Positions 1 to 11,888 of a stretch of DNA of 64,000 bases are shown here, piece after piece (the stretch's first letter is position 1; the number at the start of each line of letters is the position of its first letter). The translations under genes were made by a program, and so were the position numbers. This DNA is from Cristatella mucedo (taxonomy: Eukaryota > Bryozoa > Phylactolaemata > Cristatellidae): positions 935,001 to 999,000 of the forward strand of contig WPIO01000017.1 in assembly GCA_009760855.2 (NCBI GenBank). The letters run 5' to 3'. Below the pieces are notes generated by a model. That model had not been told where the DNA came from, did no database searches, and worked only from the letters and a program-made list of their open reading frames with translations.

Positions 1-586
1 CGTGTTGCCAACGTAGACTTGCTCTATGTATTGAGTACAGGCTATAACTTGCTATATGTATTAAGGTACTGGCGCTCTTCTTTGCCGCCGCGCTCTGCTG
101 CGATCAGTATACCTGCGAAAACCGGTACGACTCGCTGGGCAGCGCTTCGAGCCGCCAGCTTCGCTGGCAGTTGTCATCCATCGGCGAACACTTTTCGAGC
201 GCTGCTGTGCTTGCGGTCTGGGACTCCAGTGCAGGAGCCGCTGGCAGCGCAATTGAAAAAATAGCGCCGCCAGCGGAATTTCAAACGCGCCGCGCGTTCA
301 ACGTTTGGCGGGTTACGACCATAAAGCCACCATAGCACGCATGGCATCGCTACGGGAAATAGAAAGGGTTAAGCAGGTGCGATGTCAGCCGCGTCGAACT
401 CGCTAATGCGCAAAGAATTGCCTGAGTATTACGGCTGGCACGGAAGGCGACTACAGGCCGAACTTCGATGACATTATAGCAGCTAGCGCTCAGAGAAATG
501 ACTCGCCGACCGGAAGACCGCCGCCATAAAAGGCCTGTTGAGGTCAGGTTCTCGCCCTCGTATGCCTGCTAGGCTATATTTAATAG
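1..586. other. Unassigned, GC-rich
   Basis: Short open frames only, with no family motif and no recognisable repeat. Confidence 0.5.
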
Positions 587-735
587 ATAATTCATTTGCA
601 TAGCACCTTAAGGGAACTTGATCTCAATTCAGGCGCTTCGCATGTGCCACGTGACTCGAGCCCACGATATCAGTCATTAATTCACCTTGACCTTGGTTCG
701 GAGCGAGCACATTAACCGCCGGGGCCAAACTAGGT
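587..735 (-). mobile_element. SINE-1 (tRNA-derived)
   Basis: On the minus strand: A-box-like GGCCCCGGCGGTTAATGTGC, B-box-like GGGCTCGAGTCAC, then the LINE-A-like tail (AAGCGCCTGAATTGAGATCA, AGTTCCCTTAAGGTGCTA) and AAATGAATTAT. Confidence 0.82.
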
Positions 736-1385
736 TGGAAGTCGGAAGGTAAATCAGGTTACGCACATAAATAACTCGCCGTCGCAAGCCAGCTTATCGT
801 GGCTATTTCACCGGCGTTCTCCTGTTCAAAGTAAGTAGCCAGGCTTAATTAAAGGTCATGATCGCCGCGCGTTCTATGCCGGAGTGTTTCGCCGCGCACG
901 TCGAGAAGCCGCACATTTTGGAAAGCGCCGCCAGAGCGGCAGCGACCAGCGCCGGCTCAAGCAGCAGCAGACCTGCTATCTATGGAGGCTTGCACAATCT
1001 GCAGTTGCTAGAAACTATTCTTTGCTGCACGCCTTGTCTAAAGCCTCGGCATCTTTTTTTTTTATCTTTGGGAAGGCAGCGTGTCGTGCGTGCGAGACAT
1101 TTGTCGTTGGCTATCGCTCGCCCAATAGCTTGCGCCTTTCCGCTACGCAAGACGCTGCATTTTTCTTGTGCATATCGCACTCGCTACAATTTATTCGTCT
1201 GCGGGCTAGTAGTGCAGACGTGTGTGGTTGGCGGTCCGCTGCTTCCTGCTAGGAGGCGTGCGACACTGCACGCTCGTCCGCTCGGATGAACACAGCGGCC
1301 CGCAGACGGTTTGGGGGGGGGCTTATGACCTGTAGCGGCCTAGCCCCTTTGTCCGCGTTATTCGAGCTTCTGGCCTCCAGACAGA

Positions 1386-1421
1386 GTCTTCTGGCTCGTC
1401 TTCTGACTCGTCTTCTGACTC
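1386..1421. repeat. Three tandem 12-bp units
   Basis: GTCTTCTGGCTC, GTCTTCTGACTC, GTCTTCTGACTC in direct tandem. Confidence 0.93.
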
Positions 1422-1907
1422 ACCGATGTGAGCAGAGAGTCGTGCTGGAACAGAGCCGCTAGCACCGCTCGCCCCTCGCTGGCTGCATCACCGTCGAGCA
1501 TTGCACAGAGCCGTGTTATCACGACGGTCGAAAGGAGATGTTTCATGCGCTATCTGCATTTTCGCTGCCTTTCTACTGCCAGCTGTCGCCGAGCATGCTA
1601 GCACCTTATCTCGCCGGGCCTGCCGCTCGCCGCTCGCTCGTGAACAGCCTTCGGCAGCAGCTGCTTGCACCGCCGTCAAGTAGCGCCTCGATCGTCTCAT
1701 CTTCTCATGCCAAAGCGTCCGCTGACCTACAACGAGCTCATTGCGACCGCAGAGCCGGCTCAGAGAGGAAAAACAGAGTACCCAGCAGAATAGCAATAGG
1801 ATATTTTCGCACCGAGGAAGCTCGGAGGAATCGAACTGATTCGTTCTCTGCCCGAGAGAATGGGGGTCGGCTCGGGTTCCTCTGCTCGCGTATCGAGACC
1901 ACCGATC

Positions 1908-1996
1908 GAACTCACCTATTTCTCTATTCTTATTCACCTATGGAACTCGCCTATTTCTCTATTCTTATTCACCTATCGAACTCACCCGTTTCTCTG
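1908..1996. repeat. Tandem 35-bp unit, 2.5 copies
   Basis: The unit starts GAACTC(A/G)CCTATTTCTC and ends TATTCACCTAT. Copies are at 1908-1942 and 1943-1977, with a partial one at 1978-1996. Confidence 0.93.
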
Positions 1997-2398
1997 TTTT
2001 TCCGCTCTGACGTGATGGCCGTGACCTAATCACTACGAACGTCGGGTCTGCAAGCGTTGCACACGCTTGCACAGCTACCTGAACTAGTGTGGACTTCTCG
2101 GAAGTAACACTGGTGTCACTCACAAAGCGCATAATGTAACTCACTGTGTTGAAATCCTATTTTGTTTCGCTGGGACACATTTTCTTTTTTGTATGCTCGT
2201 GCCTGAATGTTACTCCTCGTGGGCGTCGTCGTGCAACCAGTTCTACGAAATCGGTGAGCTGCAGTAAGCTGGTAGACGTAGGATAGCTAATGGATGGCTG
2301 AAATGAATTCGCATGCAGAAAACTCGCGAATAATTATGCGATTCCGGAGAAGTGATAACGGTGCTAAGGATTTGCACCAAGGAAATGGTTTTGGTGAC

Positions 2399-2660
2399 CT
2401 GGTACTCGAGCACAGCTTGCTCCAGATATCTTTTTTTGTGCGGTTGCCCGTTGTCGGTGCAAAACAAGTCATCCGGGTTTCTCACAGGAATTATTTCGTT
2501 ACGTTCCACTTCGTTGGGATCGAATGTTTCGAGCATCTCGCTTGCAGCGTTCAATAAAGGATTGCCTGCTGAAAGGATAGAACCCAAAACCCGGACGACA
2601 AATGGATATATGTAATAGCTAGCAATACAAATAATGCCAACAAGAAATAAGTTACAAGCG
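2399..2660 (-). CDS. Candidate exon of an unidentified host gene
   Basis: An open minus-strand frame reads through a hydrophobic stretch (VGIICIASYYIYPFVVRVLG) into an acidic, coding-looking stretch: EMLETFDPNEVERNEIIPV, then NPDDLF and PHKKRYLEQAVLEYQ. After EYQ the sense-like composition ends at CAG|GTCACC, a weak but possible donor. Possible acceptors are TTTCAG near 2568 or CCCAG near 2690. The composition is unlike the surrounding repeat-derived frames. It would encode one membrane segment followed by a charged segment. I do not recognise the family, and no neighbouring exon of the same gene was found. The frame may be a chance one. Confidence 0.35.
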
Positions 2661-2706
2661 AGGGAATGGTGTTGGGCGTGGCCCTGGGGTATTGGAGGGA
2701 CCGGTC

Positions 2707-2815
2707 GGCCGCCTACCTAGCAGCACCTACCTAGCACCTACTACGCACCTACCAGCGCCTACCTAGCAGCGCCTACCTAGCAGCACCTACCACGCACCTA
2801 CCTAGCAGCACCTGG
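2707..2815. repeat. Minisatellite of CACCTACCTAGCAG-type units
   Basis: About seven imperfect units built from GC(A/G)CCTACCTAGCA and CACCTACCACG variants, cytosine-rich on this strand. Confidence 0.9.
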
Positions 2816-3470
2816 CTCCACCCACAGTCGACGGGCCTCCAGCCAGAGGCAGGCGACCAGTTCCGAGAACTGGCCCGCACCCCTGGCACACCGGTTTCTT
2901 CGTCAGATCAATCCCCCCCACCCGTGCAATGCCGGCTGGCCCCCCAAGCAGACCGACCGGCAGGATAAGATGCATAATAACTGGCCCAGCGAATCGACTA
3001 CCGAAGGTATGGCGATAGTAGGTCAGTCATAATCAGGTGGATTAAAATCGTGCCTGTGCGACCGAGCGCGGTGCTTGCAGTGCAATCATACAACTCCACC
3101 TAGCAGGCCCGTCGAATGTGCACATACTTTTCGTGGTTCCTCGCTGCTCTTCCCACCCGTGCAGCGTCTCTCGAGCAGATAATTCAGACTCGTGGCGTTC
3201 TGAGCTTCGCTGAAGGCGAGAATCCGCTGTACTCTAACGCCGTCGTCGTGGAACTTCGCTCAGCAGCCAAGCTAGTGTCAAATCTGTTCATCGTGTATAT
3301 CATCGGTCGGGCAAAGTCACTCGACAAAAGTGACCACCAATATTATGGACCTGTGGAAGTGAGTGCGATTAAGCCATTGTTAAAAAGGTTCTCGTATAAT
3401 CCTTTCTAGCATATGTAAAGTGCTTATAAAGAGAGATTTGCTTCACTTAGAATGCTATGCAATTGCCATT
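2816..3470. other. Unassigned
   Basis: A 97-codon plus-strand frame (3116-3409) has a hydrophobic middle (KLVSNLFIVYIIGRA) but no splice context or family match. I cannot support a gene. Confidence 0.4.
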
Positions 3471-3606
3471 ATTATATAATTGATTTGTATAGCGCCATAA
3501 GAGAACGTAATCTCTATTCAGGCACTTCACATATGCCACGGGGCTCGAGCCCACGACCAGACCTTGGTCGGCGCGAGCATCTTAACCACTGGGCCAAACC
3601 AGCGTT
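3471..3606 (-). mobile_element. SINE-1 (tRNA-derived)
   Basis: Minus strand: TTGGCCCAGTGGTTAAGATG (A box), GGGCTCGAGCCCC (B box), then AAGTGCCTGAATAGAGATTA and CGTTCTCTTATGGCGCTATA and an ATAATAATG end. Confidence 0.87.
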
Positions 3607-4524
3607 AGCGTTGTTACGATTCTCTACATTATGACACGCTCTCAGATTTACGAGCCAATGTGCAATTAGAGCTCTTCTAGCAAGGACTATATTAATTGCA
3701 ACCGAGATCGCCTAAAATAGGCGGTCTTTGTCTGCCGGTTTTCAGCCGATGTTTTATCTGTACTTTTTATTAGCTCGGCAGTGCTTGCTTTATGCTCCAG
3801 ATATTATCCAGAAGAAAAGTTTCCAAAGTTGGCGTTTCGACCGTAGCAAGACTGTGTCTTCGACGATTGAAACGGTCTTTTATCCCCAACTAGCTTTTGA
3901 AAGATATAATCGATTAGGTTAATTCCCGGCCTCTTCCAATTACTCGAGGGAGACTTAGGCGGTGCAGCAGTGATCGGCAGGTAAATCAGCAGAAGCGGCT
4001 GAAATTAAAGATCGACGGATAGTGGGAGCTGTGCAAAGCTATCCATTCACCTCCTCGGCGTCATTAAACAGTAATTCATCACAATGAAAGCTGGCTACTC
4101 AACACTGCTTTCCCTTCCGAGACTCATAAATTGACTTGGCAGAGTGAAGTGTCAGTAGGAGAACACTTTCATTTCATTCACTCAAACGGCTAAAGGCTCA
4201 AGAAAGCAACAATAGTTGCTACAATTAATCTTAGCGTACTTATGGAAAGCTGTTGCTTGTAAGAACATAGGTCGAGAAATTTATGTTGTGGCCGCTTGTG
4301 CTTATAGCTCTCTCCAAAAATTCTCTGAAAAATCAATAACCCATTTAAGAAGAGATTGTTAGCGTCTTGAAATCTACGTTGTCTATTCGACCAGGAATAT
4401 AGTTTAATCGTACAGCTTCGCATTAAAGGGACGTTTGCCGAACGCCGAATAAGAACCAATTGCATTGAGAAAGAACTGTCACACACACTGGATGACTGCA
4501 TAGCAGTACCACAGGGGAGGCTAG

Positions 4525-4925
4525 AATAATAATAATAATAATAATAATGCACTTGATAAAGCGCCCTCAGAGAACTCAATCTCTCTCTAGGCGCTTTACA
4601 TTTGCTGCAAAGGGAAATGCAATTGAATGGTGAGTAATATCATGCTTGATAAACAACATGAATAACATGATTAGGGGTGACATGCACAGGGTCAGCATGC
4701 AAATGTGGTTAGTGGCAGCATGCACTGTGTCAGCATGCATAAGCATTTGAAGGACGAATCACAGGGACCCACTAAATGCAGTCCTAAATAGGTGTGTTTT
4801 TAAGTTCTTTTTAATTGTGGTCAAGTCAGGGGATGTTGTGACGCAAGTCGGGAGGGAGTTCAAGGCTTTGGGAGCATACGAACTAAATGCCTGGTCTCCA
4901 AAGGATTTGAGGTTTGTATGAGGAA
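4525..4925 (-). mobile_element. LINE-A 3' end, short copy
   Basis: (AAT)n at 4525-4548, then the reverse complement of the conserved tail hairpin (GCGCC...GGCGC arms), the 3' UTR and the last codons of the C-terminal extension, up to about 4920. It is 5'-truncated there; the next 300 nt are unrelated. Confidence 0.88.
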
Positions 4926-5234
4926 GAACTTACCTCTATCCGGTGCACCGCATGGCTCCCTGGTGGTGTAGGTAACTTCAGCGTATAAACTCCTCCCCAT
5001 CAATTCTGCCTTTGAATCTCATTAATCTCCGCCCTATTGACATCGGCTACACATTTCGTCTTGAAACGAGCAAAGGAGATACAGCTGATGCTGGCTGCAA
5101 TTGTTAGCTAGGCTTTGATTCGGCATAGCTGTCAGTAAATTCGAGGTCGAGCTACCTGTCGCTACTGCTTCTCTCAGTATAAACAGCTGGCGTCGTTTTA
5201 TTTCAGCAAACTCGACGTGAACATGCAGCGTAAG

Positions 5235-6430
5235 AATAAAAATAATGCATTTGTTATAGCACCTTCAGGGAATCCAATCTCTTTCTAGGCACTTCACATT
5301 TTCTATAAAGGAAGCGTGATCAAATGGTTAGCAGTAGCATGCTCAATGAACAACAAGCATAACATGGTCAGAGGTGACATGCACAGGGTCAGCATGAAAA
5401 TGAAACCGTAGTTAGTGGCAGCATGGACAGTGTCAGCAGGCATAAACACACAAAGGACGAATCAGATGGACCAACTAAATTCTCTGATAAAGAGATGCGT
5501 TTTAGCTTCTTTTTAAATGCCGTCAAGCAAGGTTATGTTGTGAAACCAGCAGGTAGTAAGTTCCAGGCTTTAGGAGCATACGAACTAAAGGCACGGTTTC
5601 CAAAGGATTTGAGGTTGTACGAGGCTGGAGCTACAGAATGAACGGATCTGAAGTGAGTGACAAAATCTTGAATTCAATGCATTGCTTGACTGGGAGCCAC
5701 AGCAGATATACGCTTACGACAGACAGAAAGCTTGGCTACAAAGTTTTAGCACAGCTATAAGCGCCTGATTGCACAGGCTGGAAAACCAGCAACCAGAGAG
5801 TTATTGAAGTCAAGACGGAATGTAAAAAATGTATGGACAAATTTTGATGTGGTATCCGTACCTAAACAAGATCAAGTTTTAGCAATATTGTGTGACTAAA
5901 AGTAGGCAGACTTGACTGTGGAGCTGATGCGGTCATCTAATCAAAGGTAATTTCGGAATAGGACACCTAGATTTCGTGCAGATTCAAAAGGAGATATGCT
6001 GGTAGAGCCACCGTGAGCGCTAAACCTTCCAATTTCTGAATCATACGTGGTTTGCCCATAACCATTAAGTTGGTTTTTAACATTATTGAATCTAAGAAAG
6101 TTGGCTGCCAACCATGTTCGGATATCCTCAATATATTCAGAAAGGGAGTTAAAAGAATTTCACGTGCTGGAGGGCTGGGAGGAATCAAAGAAAATGTACA
6201 ACTGTGCAACATCTGTATAGAAGTGAAGGCCTAGATGGTGCCTGGTAATCGCATCGGCTAGAGTGAGGGTATGAACCATGAAAAGAACCGCACGAAACAC
6301 AGAGCGCTGAGGTACGTACCACATCCTTCAGAGGTTCCTCGGATGATCTTTGTTCATCCACATCAATACTCTGGAGTCTCTCACCTAGATATGACCTCAA
6401 ATATTGCAGTGCAGTGCCAGTGATGCCCAC
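5235..6430 (-). mobile_element. LINE-A copy, decayed (RT to 3' tail)
   Basis: Minus strand: RT palm pieces (GITGTALQYLRSYLGERLQSIDV), LMVMGKPRMIQKLE, then the C-terminal extension and 3' UTR, ending in the tail hairpin near 5255-5290. Many stops and small deletions scatter it over several frames. The segment after the GVPQGS equivalent is scrambled (about 6240-6340). It is clearly older than the copies at 18 and 23 kb. Confidence 0.82.
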
Positions 6431-8027
6431 GCGAGAGCATACGTAAACTGGCCCACGGCCACTGCTGCAGTGAGAAATTACAGGAGCGCTCTTATGATTC
6501 ATGCAAGAGGAGCTCAAGTTTGCTAGCTGTTCAGTGTTACCGCCCATATTTAGGCCATCGGAAGTAGCTACATGCAATGCACTTCATTTTTAAGGACCCA
6601 CACTGGCTCGCATGGAATTCTTTTAGCAGACTTTTGCGAAACATGATCAGTATAACGACTTCAATCCCTCACATATTGATCCCTCGGTTGGCAATCGGAG
6701 GATTTTCCTACTAAATGTGCACTCAGAGCATCGTCAACACAAGCCGTCGGCCATCGTATCATATAAAAACGATACATTTGAAAGAAATAGCACAGACACA
6801 GTCTGAGCTTATAATATCCTAAAAAGGGCATTGGGATCCTCATGTAGTTACAACCTCGACGCAATTTTTAAACGGCGGCGGCTAAAGTAAGGTATCTAGA
6901 GAATTTTCTGGCAACGCCAGTGGAGAATTTACTGTCCTTCTCTGCCACCCTTTTTATGTCTTCCAGTGCTTGTGGAACATGCAGATTGGTGTGAAGTCAA
7001 CATGAATTGTCGGAACTACAGTGATATTACTGCTTTTATTTCCAGTTAATCATTGACGAAATCTGTTATGTTTCATCCAGAAGATCTAAATTACCCTGTC
7101 TTAGTGAAACAGATTTGATCTTTCGGTGGGCCATGTAGATGTTCATAGGTCAACAGACGTTTCTGCTTGTAGCCCTATGAAGAAAGAAAAGAATCGATTG
7201 AAAGGGACGTTAAAGAACAACCTAGAGTCCCACGATAGCTCCAACATAACAAGTCCCTTTTGCGAGTTACAAAGCCAGCAGTATGATTACCGTGCCGGCA
7301 GCATTCCAGCTTGACTTTTAGCCAGTTGCAGGTAACCCTCCAAGTTATTCTTCCGTCTAGTTTCTCATTTCTCCAAGTTCTTCTTCCAAAAAGTAGTTAA
7401 CAGCCTCCTTTTTGGATCTGAGTCGTCAATGCAGCTGATGCTAGACATAAGTGCTGCTGAGTGCATTTGTGTGTTGTTCACTAAATAAGTTTTAAAATTC
7501 TCTTGCCCCTAAGGAAAATGTAAACACAATTTAAGAGTGATAGTGAGACACCACCGCTTTTTGAAAGCTTTATTGAACGGTTAGCGCCTCAGGTGGTGAT
7601 TATTGAGTTCGTATGCACATCAGAGAATATTTTTATGCTGTTCCTGAACTGGAGTTCTTTACAACGAACGCAGCTGTAACGTAGCCGGCGCAAGTCCGTG
7701 CAAACCGATAGAGATGCAGGCAGCGATCTCGAAGTGCAGAATCACAGATGCCACACCGATACAGACAGCTATGTCGCTGTTTGTAATGTACGCCAGCAAT
7801 AAAGAACGCAAATACTTTATTGACAAGTCCATGTGCTAAAAGTAGACGGGTACGTTTCAAAACCAGAGGGCTTCATTGGCCTAGTGCCAGCCATTGTGAA
7901 GGCTCTCATTTAACTAAAAGTCTTAAGTGCAAGTAAACATACACATTACTTCAGATGGTCTTTACTTTGTAAACCATAAAATAATATTTCCATTTCTTAA
8001 TGCATGTAATTACACAATTGGCAATTT
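6431..8027. other. Unassigned; contains one copy of an unknown short repeat
   Basis: The segment around 7540-7585 (GTGAGACACCACCGCTTTTT then GAAAGCTTT) is repeated in diverged form at 8873-8905 (GTGAGATACCACCACTGTTT then GAAAGCTTT). No gene or known transposon is visible. Confidence 0.45.
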
Positions 8028-8340
8028 TCTAGAAGCCTGGAACTCATCCCACGGCTTCACCACATTTAAAAAGAAAATAAAAACGCATCTATTTATCACA
8101 GCATTTAGTGGATCCCTGTAATTTGTCCCTTACGCCCTTATGACTGACACTGTGCATGCTGCCACTTACCATGATTGCATGCTGACCCCCTGTGCATTTC
8201 ACCCCTAACAATGCTATGCTTGTTGTCATTGAACATGCTACCACTAACCATTCGATCATGCTTCTTTTGAAGCAGATTTAAAGTGCCTGGATAAATATTG
8301 AGTTCTCTGAGGAAGCTTTATCAAATGCTTTATAATTGCA
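8028..8340 (+). mobile_element. LINE-A 3' end, short copy
   Basis: Plus-strand fragment from the C-terminal codons (AWNSSHGFTTFKKKIKTHLF, then SGSL and stop at 8121) through the 3' UTR to a worn tail hairpin at 8280-8330. The (ATT)n has degenerated. Confidence 0.85.
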
Positions 8341-9952
8341 GTCATAACTATTATACATATGCATATTATTACACATAATTATTTTACATACACTCTATCA
8401 CCTCTGACCAGATTGACCTACTAAAATTTCACTTAATCCAAATATCAATTTAATTTACAAATTAAGGCAAATATGGAGCCCCCCATATTGAGAGAAAGCT
8501 TCAGATGGCGAATGATTAAGATCTCTTCTCTGGGCATAGTCCGGACTGAGCCAGGTCAGCTCATGCGTTTACCAGGACATAGCCGCCTAGTGTCCCAAGA
8601 GTCGCTGCCATGGTTTTTATTGAAGGTCGGCCAGTATACCATGTGTGTATCGATGAGCCTCCGACGCTTTCAGTCGCAGTCACCTACGGCTCAATTTTTT
8701 CTCCATGATCAGACAAGCAACACTAGTCTAGGGTCAAGGCCAATCGATTGCTCTGCCGGCCCGGCCGAGGAGACGAGTACTGCAACTCTGTCTGTAGTTT
8801 TGATCTGCTACTAGTGACTGGATGACCTGTAGCAGCCTCCCATTTTCGCTGTATGCCTTTTGATAGGAACGAAAGTGAGATACCACCACTGTTTGAAAGC
8901 TTTGTAAAGTGCATATTCCCGATAATGTTCGTTGAGCTATTATGTTCATCGAAGAATGTTTAATGACCTCAATTTCTATCTCAGATGGAAGCCAAATTGA
9001 TCAGTCAACTAGGTCTTGTTATTTCGGGATTCTCACTTATTCTTGGAAAACCTTATTTGTTCGTGCTATGCTTGAAAAGACAACCTATCGTGGAATAGCG
9101 GGCCTTGACTCTTCGGTGATTTTAAATATATGCCCTACTTCTCACCCCTATTTTTCCACACGTTCACGAGTAGCTGCAGGCATTTTTCAAGCAAACCAGG
9201 AGCACTCTAAGTAATCGTTCGACTGGTGTTTGGACGGCTGTCGGGGTTTGGGGGGCGACAGAAGAATAGAGCAGCCAAGCCGTAGAATGTTGGAGCTCTG
9301 CAGGTTTCCCGTTCAGCCCATGTCCCATTATCAGAACATGGACCCTCTTGGTAAAACCAAATGACCAAGTTAAATTCCACTTCACTTTTCACTTGCCATG
9401 ATATTCATGACTGGTACCTCGAAAACCCGATGGTCGCGAGCAGGAGTTCGGTACCTAGCTTTGTTCCTTCTGAAAGTCGTCCAGGATCTCTTTAAGCGTT
9501 TTGCAACTGAATGATGAAAACTGAGCGCCTACAGGCAAACTGGTCTACATTTGTAAGGTTTGTGACTTTCGAGTCTTCAAGTAGTATTTAAAATTCATAA
9601 TTTTGATGTGTACGTGCACGGTATTCGATTTAGGATTTTTTTTTTTTTTGAAAGCTTCATTGGAGTCCAAGTCCTCTCGGTGACCAGACAGCTTGAAAAA
9701 TGCTCTGCTCACAAGCCCCGTAGCTATAGTTTGATGGCAGAGCTGTTTAGTTAACGTGCTATAAAATGCCAAACTAAATCACCGAAACTCAATTCTCGGC
9801 GACGTCACGCGGAAATCCTTGGAGCAGCTGCCATCGTGTCATATCTGGGGTGCTGGGATGGTCGAAGGCAGCGGCGAACTAAATCCGCCGCCAATCCGCT
9901 ACTAATTTACTCAGGCTTCTCGGGGTGATAAGCAATTTAGTTTATAAAGTTC
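8341..9952. other. Unassigned; second copy of the unknown short repeat
   Basis: It holds the 8873-8905 repeat and a T-rich run at 9637-9651. Open frames are short and unrelated to known families. Confidence 0.45.
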
Positions 9953-9960
9953 CTCTAACT

Positions 9961-10150
9961 CAGTGGCTGTCGACATTCCTAATGCCGCGACCCTTTAATA
10001 CTGCGGCTCATCGCCTTGTGGCGGCCCCCAAGTAAAGAATTATTGAGTGCACAATGTGGAAATGCGGGTTTTCCAATTGTCTTAGGCGACCCCCGTGAAA
10101 TGGTCGTTCGATACCCAAAGAGGTCGTGACCCACAGGTTGAGAACCGCTG
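9961..10150. mobile_element. SPIN-like nonautonomous hAT transposon (MITE), copy 1
   Basis: A 190-bp element with terminal inverted repeats: CAGTGGCTGTCGACATTCCT at the left, and CCACAGGTTGAGAACCGCTG at the right (reverse complement CAGCGGTTCTCAACCTGTGG). Inside are AATGCCGCGACCCTTTAATA, TTGTCTTAGGCGACCCC and AAAGAGGTCGTGACCCACAG. It is flanked by 8-bp duplications CTCTAACT (9953-9960) and CTCTAGCT (10151-10158), with TA at the centre as in the Buster group of hAT. From memory this arrangement matches SPIN elements. Confidence 0.88.
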
Positions 10151-10750
10151 CTCTAGCTGTTCTTGATAGGCGCGCGACGATGCCATTTGAAGCAACCTCG
10201 TGGATGACCAGCTGACAAGCAGCAAGTGCCTTGGATAGTGAGCTCCGACACCGGCAGCCGTGGTGAGGATCTCTTCCTAGACTCTAGGGGACTGATCTTT
10301 TTTAGTCTGTCCGCCTGTCGAACTGTCTTCGTGCCGCGTGAGACTCGATGTCAGAGCACTTTCTTGGCATCAAATCCTTATCCACCTCCAATTCTAGGTT
10401 GCAGAGAATTGCTTTCCTCATGCTAATGTTTAACTGCATCAGGATTTGGCCATGCATCAGCGTAAAAGTTAAAAGCATTAATTGGCATGCAAATGCTGAA
10501 ACTCGACTGAAAAGCAAAAAATTCATTATACACAAAAGAAATGCCTTTTTCAAAATTTGAATCTACGACCTAGTTCGGGAAGTGAAAGCAGGTCGTGTAT
10601 CCCTAGACTAAGACCCAGGGTAGCGTGCAGCTGCACGCCGTAGCACCGTCCATGGCAGTAGTGTTGCACGCACTGCGCAATCGCCTGTTTTCCGGGGGTG
10701 GCCGACATCTTGAGTGATGGATCGCCTGCCATTTTCAATCTTTCCGCTCT

Positions 10751-10885
10751 GATTTGGCCCACGGGGTAAGGTGCTCTCTTCTGACGACCAAGGTCGTAGG
10801 CTGGAGCCCTGTTGCACATTTAAAGCGCCTGGCTAAGATGAAGTTCTTTTAGGTCGCTATTCAAACGAATTAAAGTATTTTTATT
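10751..10885 (+). mobile_element. SINE-1 (tRNA-derived)
   Basis: Plus strand: GATTTGGCCCACGGGGTAAG (A box region), AGGCTGGAGCCC (B box), then AAAGCGCCTGGCTAAGATGA, AGTTCTTTTAGGTCGCTATT and an AT-rich end. Confidence 0.82.
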
Positions 10886-11849
10886 TATTCCAATTCTTCT
10901 CAACTCCTGCACGACGTCAATGGGTGCTCTTTTTTCGTGCTCTCCAAATCTGACTTTATCGGTAATTACTACGTACGTGGTAACCGGTGTACTGCACGTA
11001 CGTGGTGTAATTGTAGACTGCAGGTACGGGTACAGTCGTAGGTTGGCTTATATACGTCGATGCAAGATTGCCTATGTACGTAACGCTGTAAGGGTATCTA
11101 TGCAGGCGTTGGCAGGTAGGAACGTAGATAGACCACTAACCGGGTCGATGCGCCGCGAGATACCTGCCCATTAGGGGTCTTGGGGGCTTACGGAACAAAT
11201 TTTAATGGGGGTGGGACTGGACAAGCAGACGAAGAGCCCAAAATAGTCGGCCTCACACAAGGTCCGAGGGCTCCATCGTCGGAGGCCATCCCAGGGCAGA
11301 TCTGCTGGTTGTGTGCCGGATGTTTAGCTGTACTCACGAATTCGTCTGCCTATAGAAAGGCGATCAATGGACCAAAAGTTGTTCAAAAAAGTTAGCGTCA
11401 TTAACTGTCCCAACATGCCCAGTCCTTGTCGCTTGGAGGTCGGGTCAGGTATAACCAATTGAATCGACCGGATTCATCTTGCCGAGCACTACTACGGAGC
11501 ACAATCCAGCCAGGTGAACGACGAGCGCTCATTGAGCGCCGCCAGCTTGGCCAGCAGCTGATCGCTCATAGCATTCATTGAGTACTCCTCCGAGAAACTA
11601 AGCTGTGCTATTTAGGGCCGCCACAGTAAAAACGGTAGAACGATGTAATCACCAATAAAAGAGAATACTAGCTAACAACCTCCAGATACTAGCTCTACGA
11701 GAGTCTATGTAAGCTGAGAGAAGTGCCAACAACGACCTCTTCAGAGTCTTGGCATTATTTTAGCACTCTGCTAACTCACTCATTACCACCCACTGCTAAT
11801 AGTTGGGTTACCCAAGGAAATATAATTCTGCTCTTTCGAGATCCACGAG

Positions 11850-11888
<39 letters not shown>

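Larger units (their letters stand above)
736..2398. other. Unassigned apart from two short tandem repeats
   Basis: Open frames of up to 163 codons occur on both strands here (858-1289, 1538-2029, 1488-1937). They overlap each other, are low-complexity (Ala/Arg/Ser-rich) and contain no motif, so I do not call them genes. A G8 run is at 1312-1319. Confidence 0.5.

Noticed and set aside
858-1289. 143-codon plus-strand frame
   Set aside because: Overlapped by equally long frames in other phases, with no motif, splice context or conserved composition.
1386-1421. Short direct repeats as a CRISPR array
   Set aside because: Units are contiguous 12-mers without spacers, and the genome is eukaryotic.
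9637-9651. T run as a processed-pseudogene poly(A)
   Set aside because: No cDNA-like sequence is attached to it.
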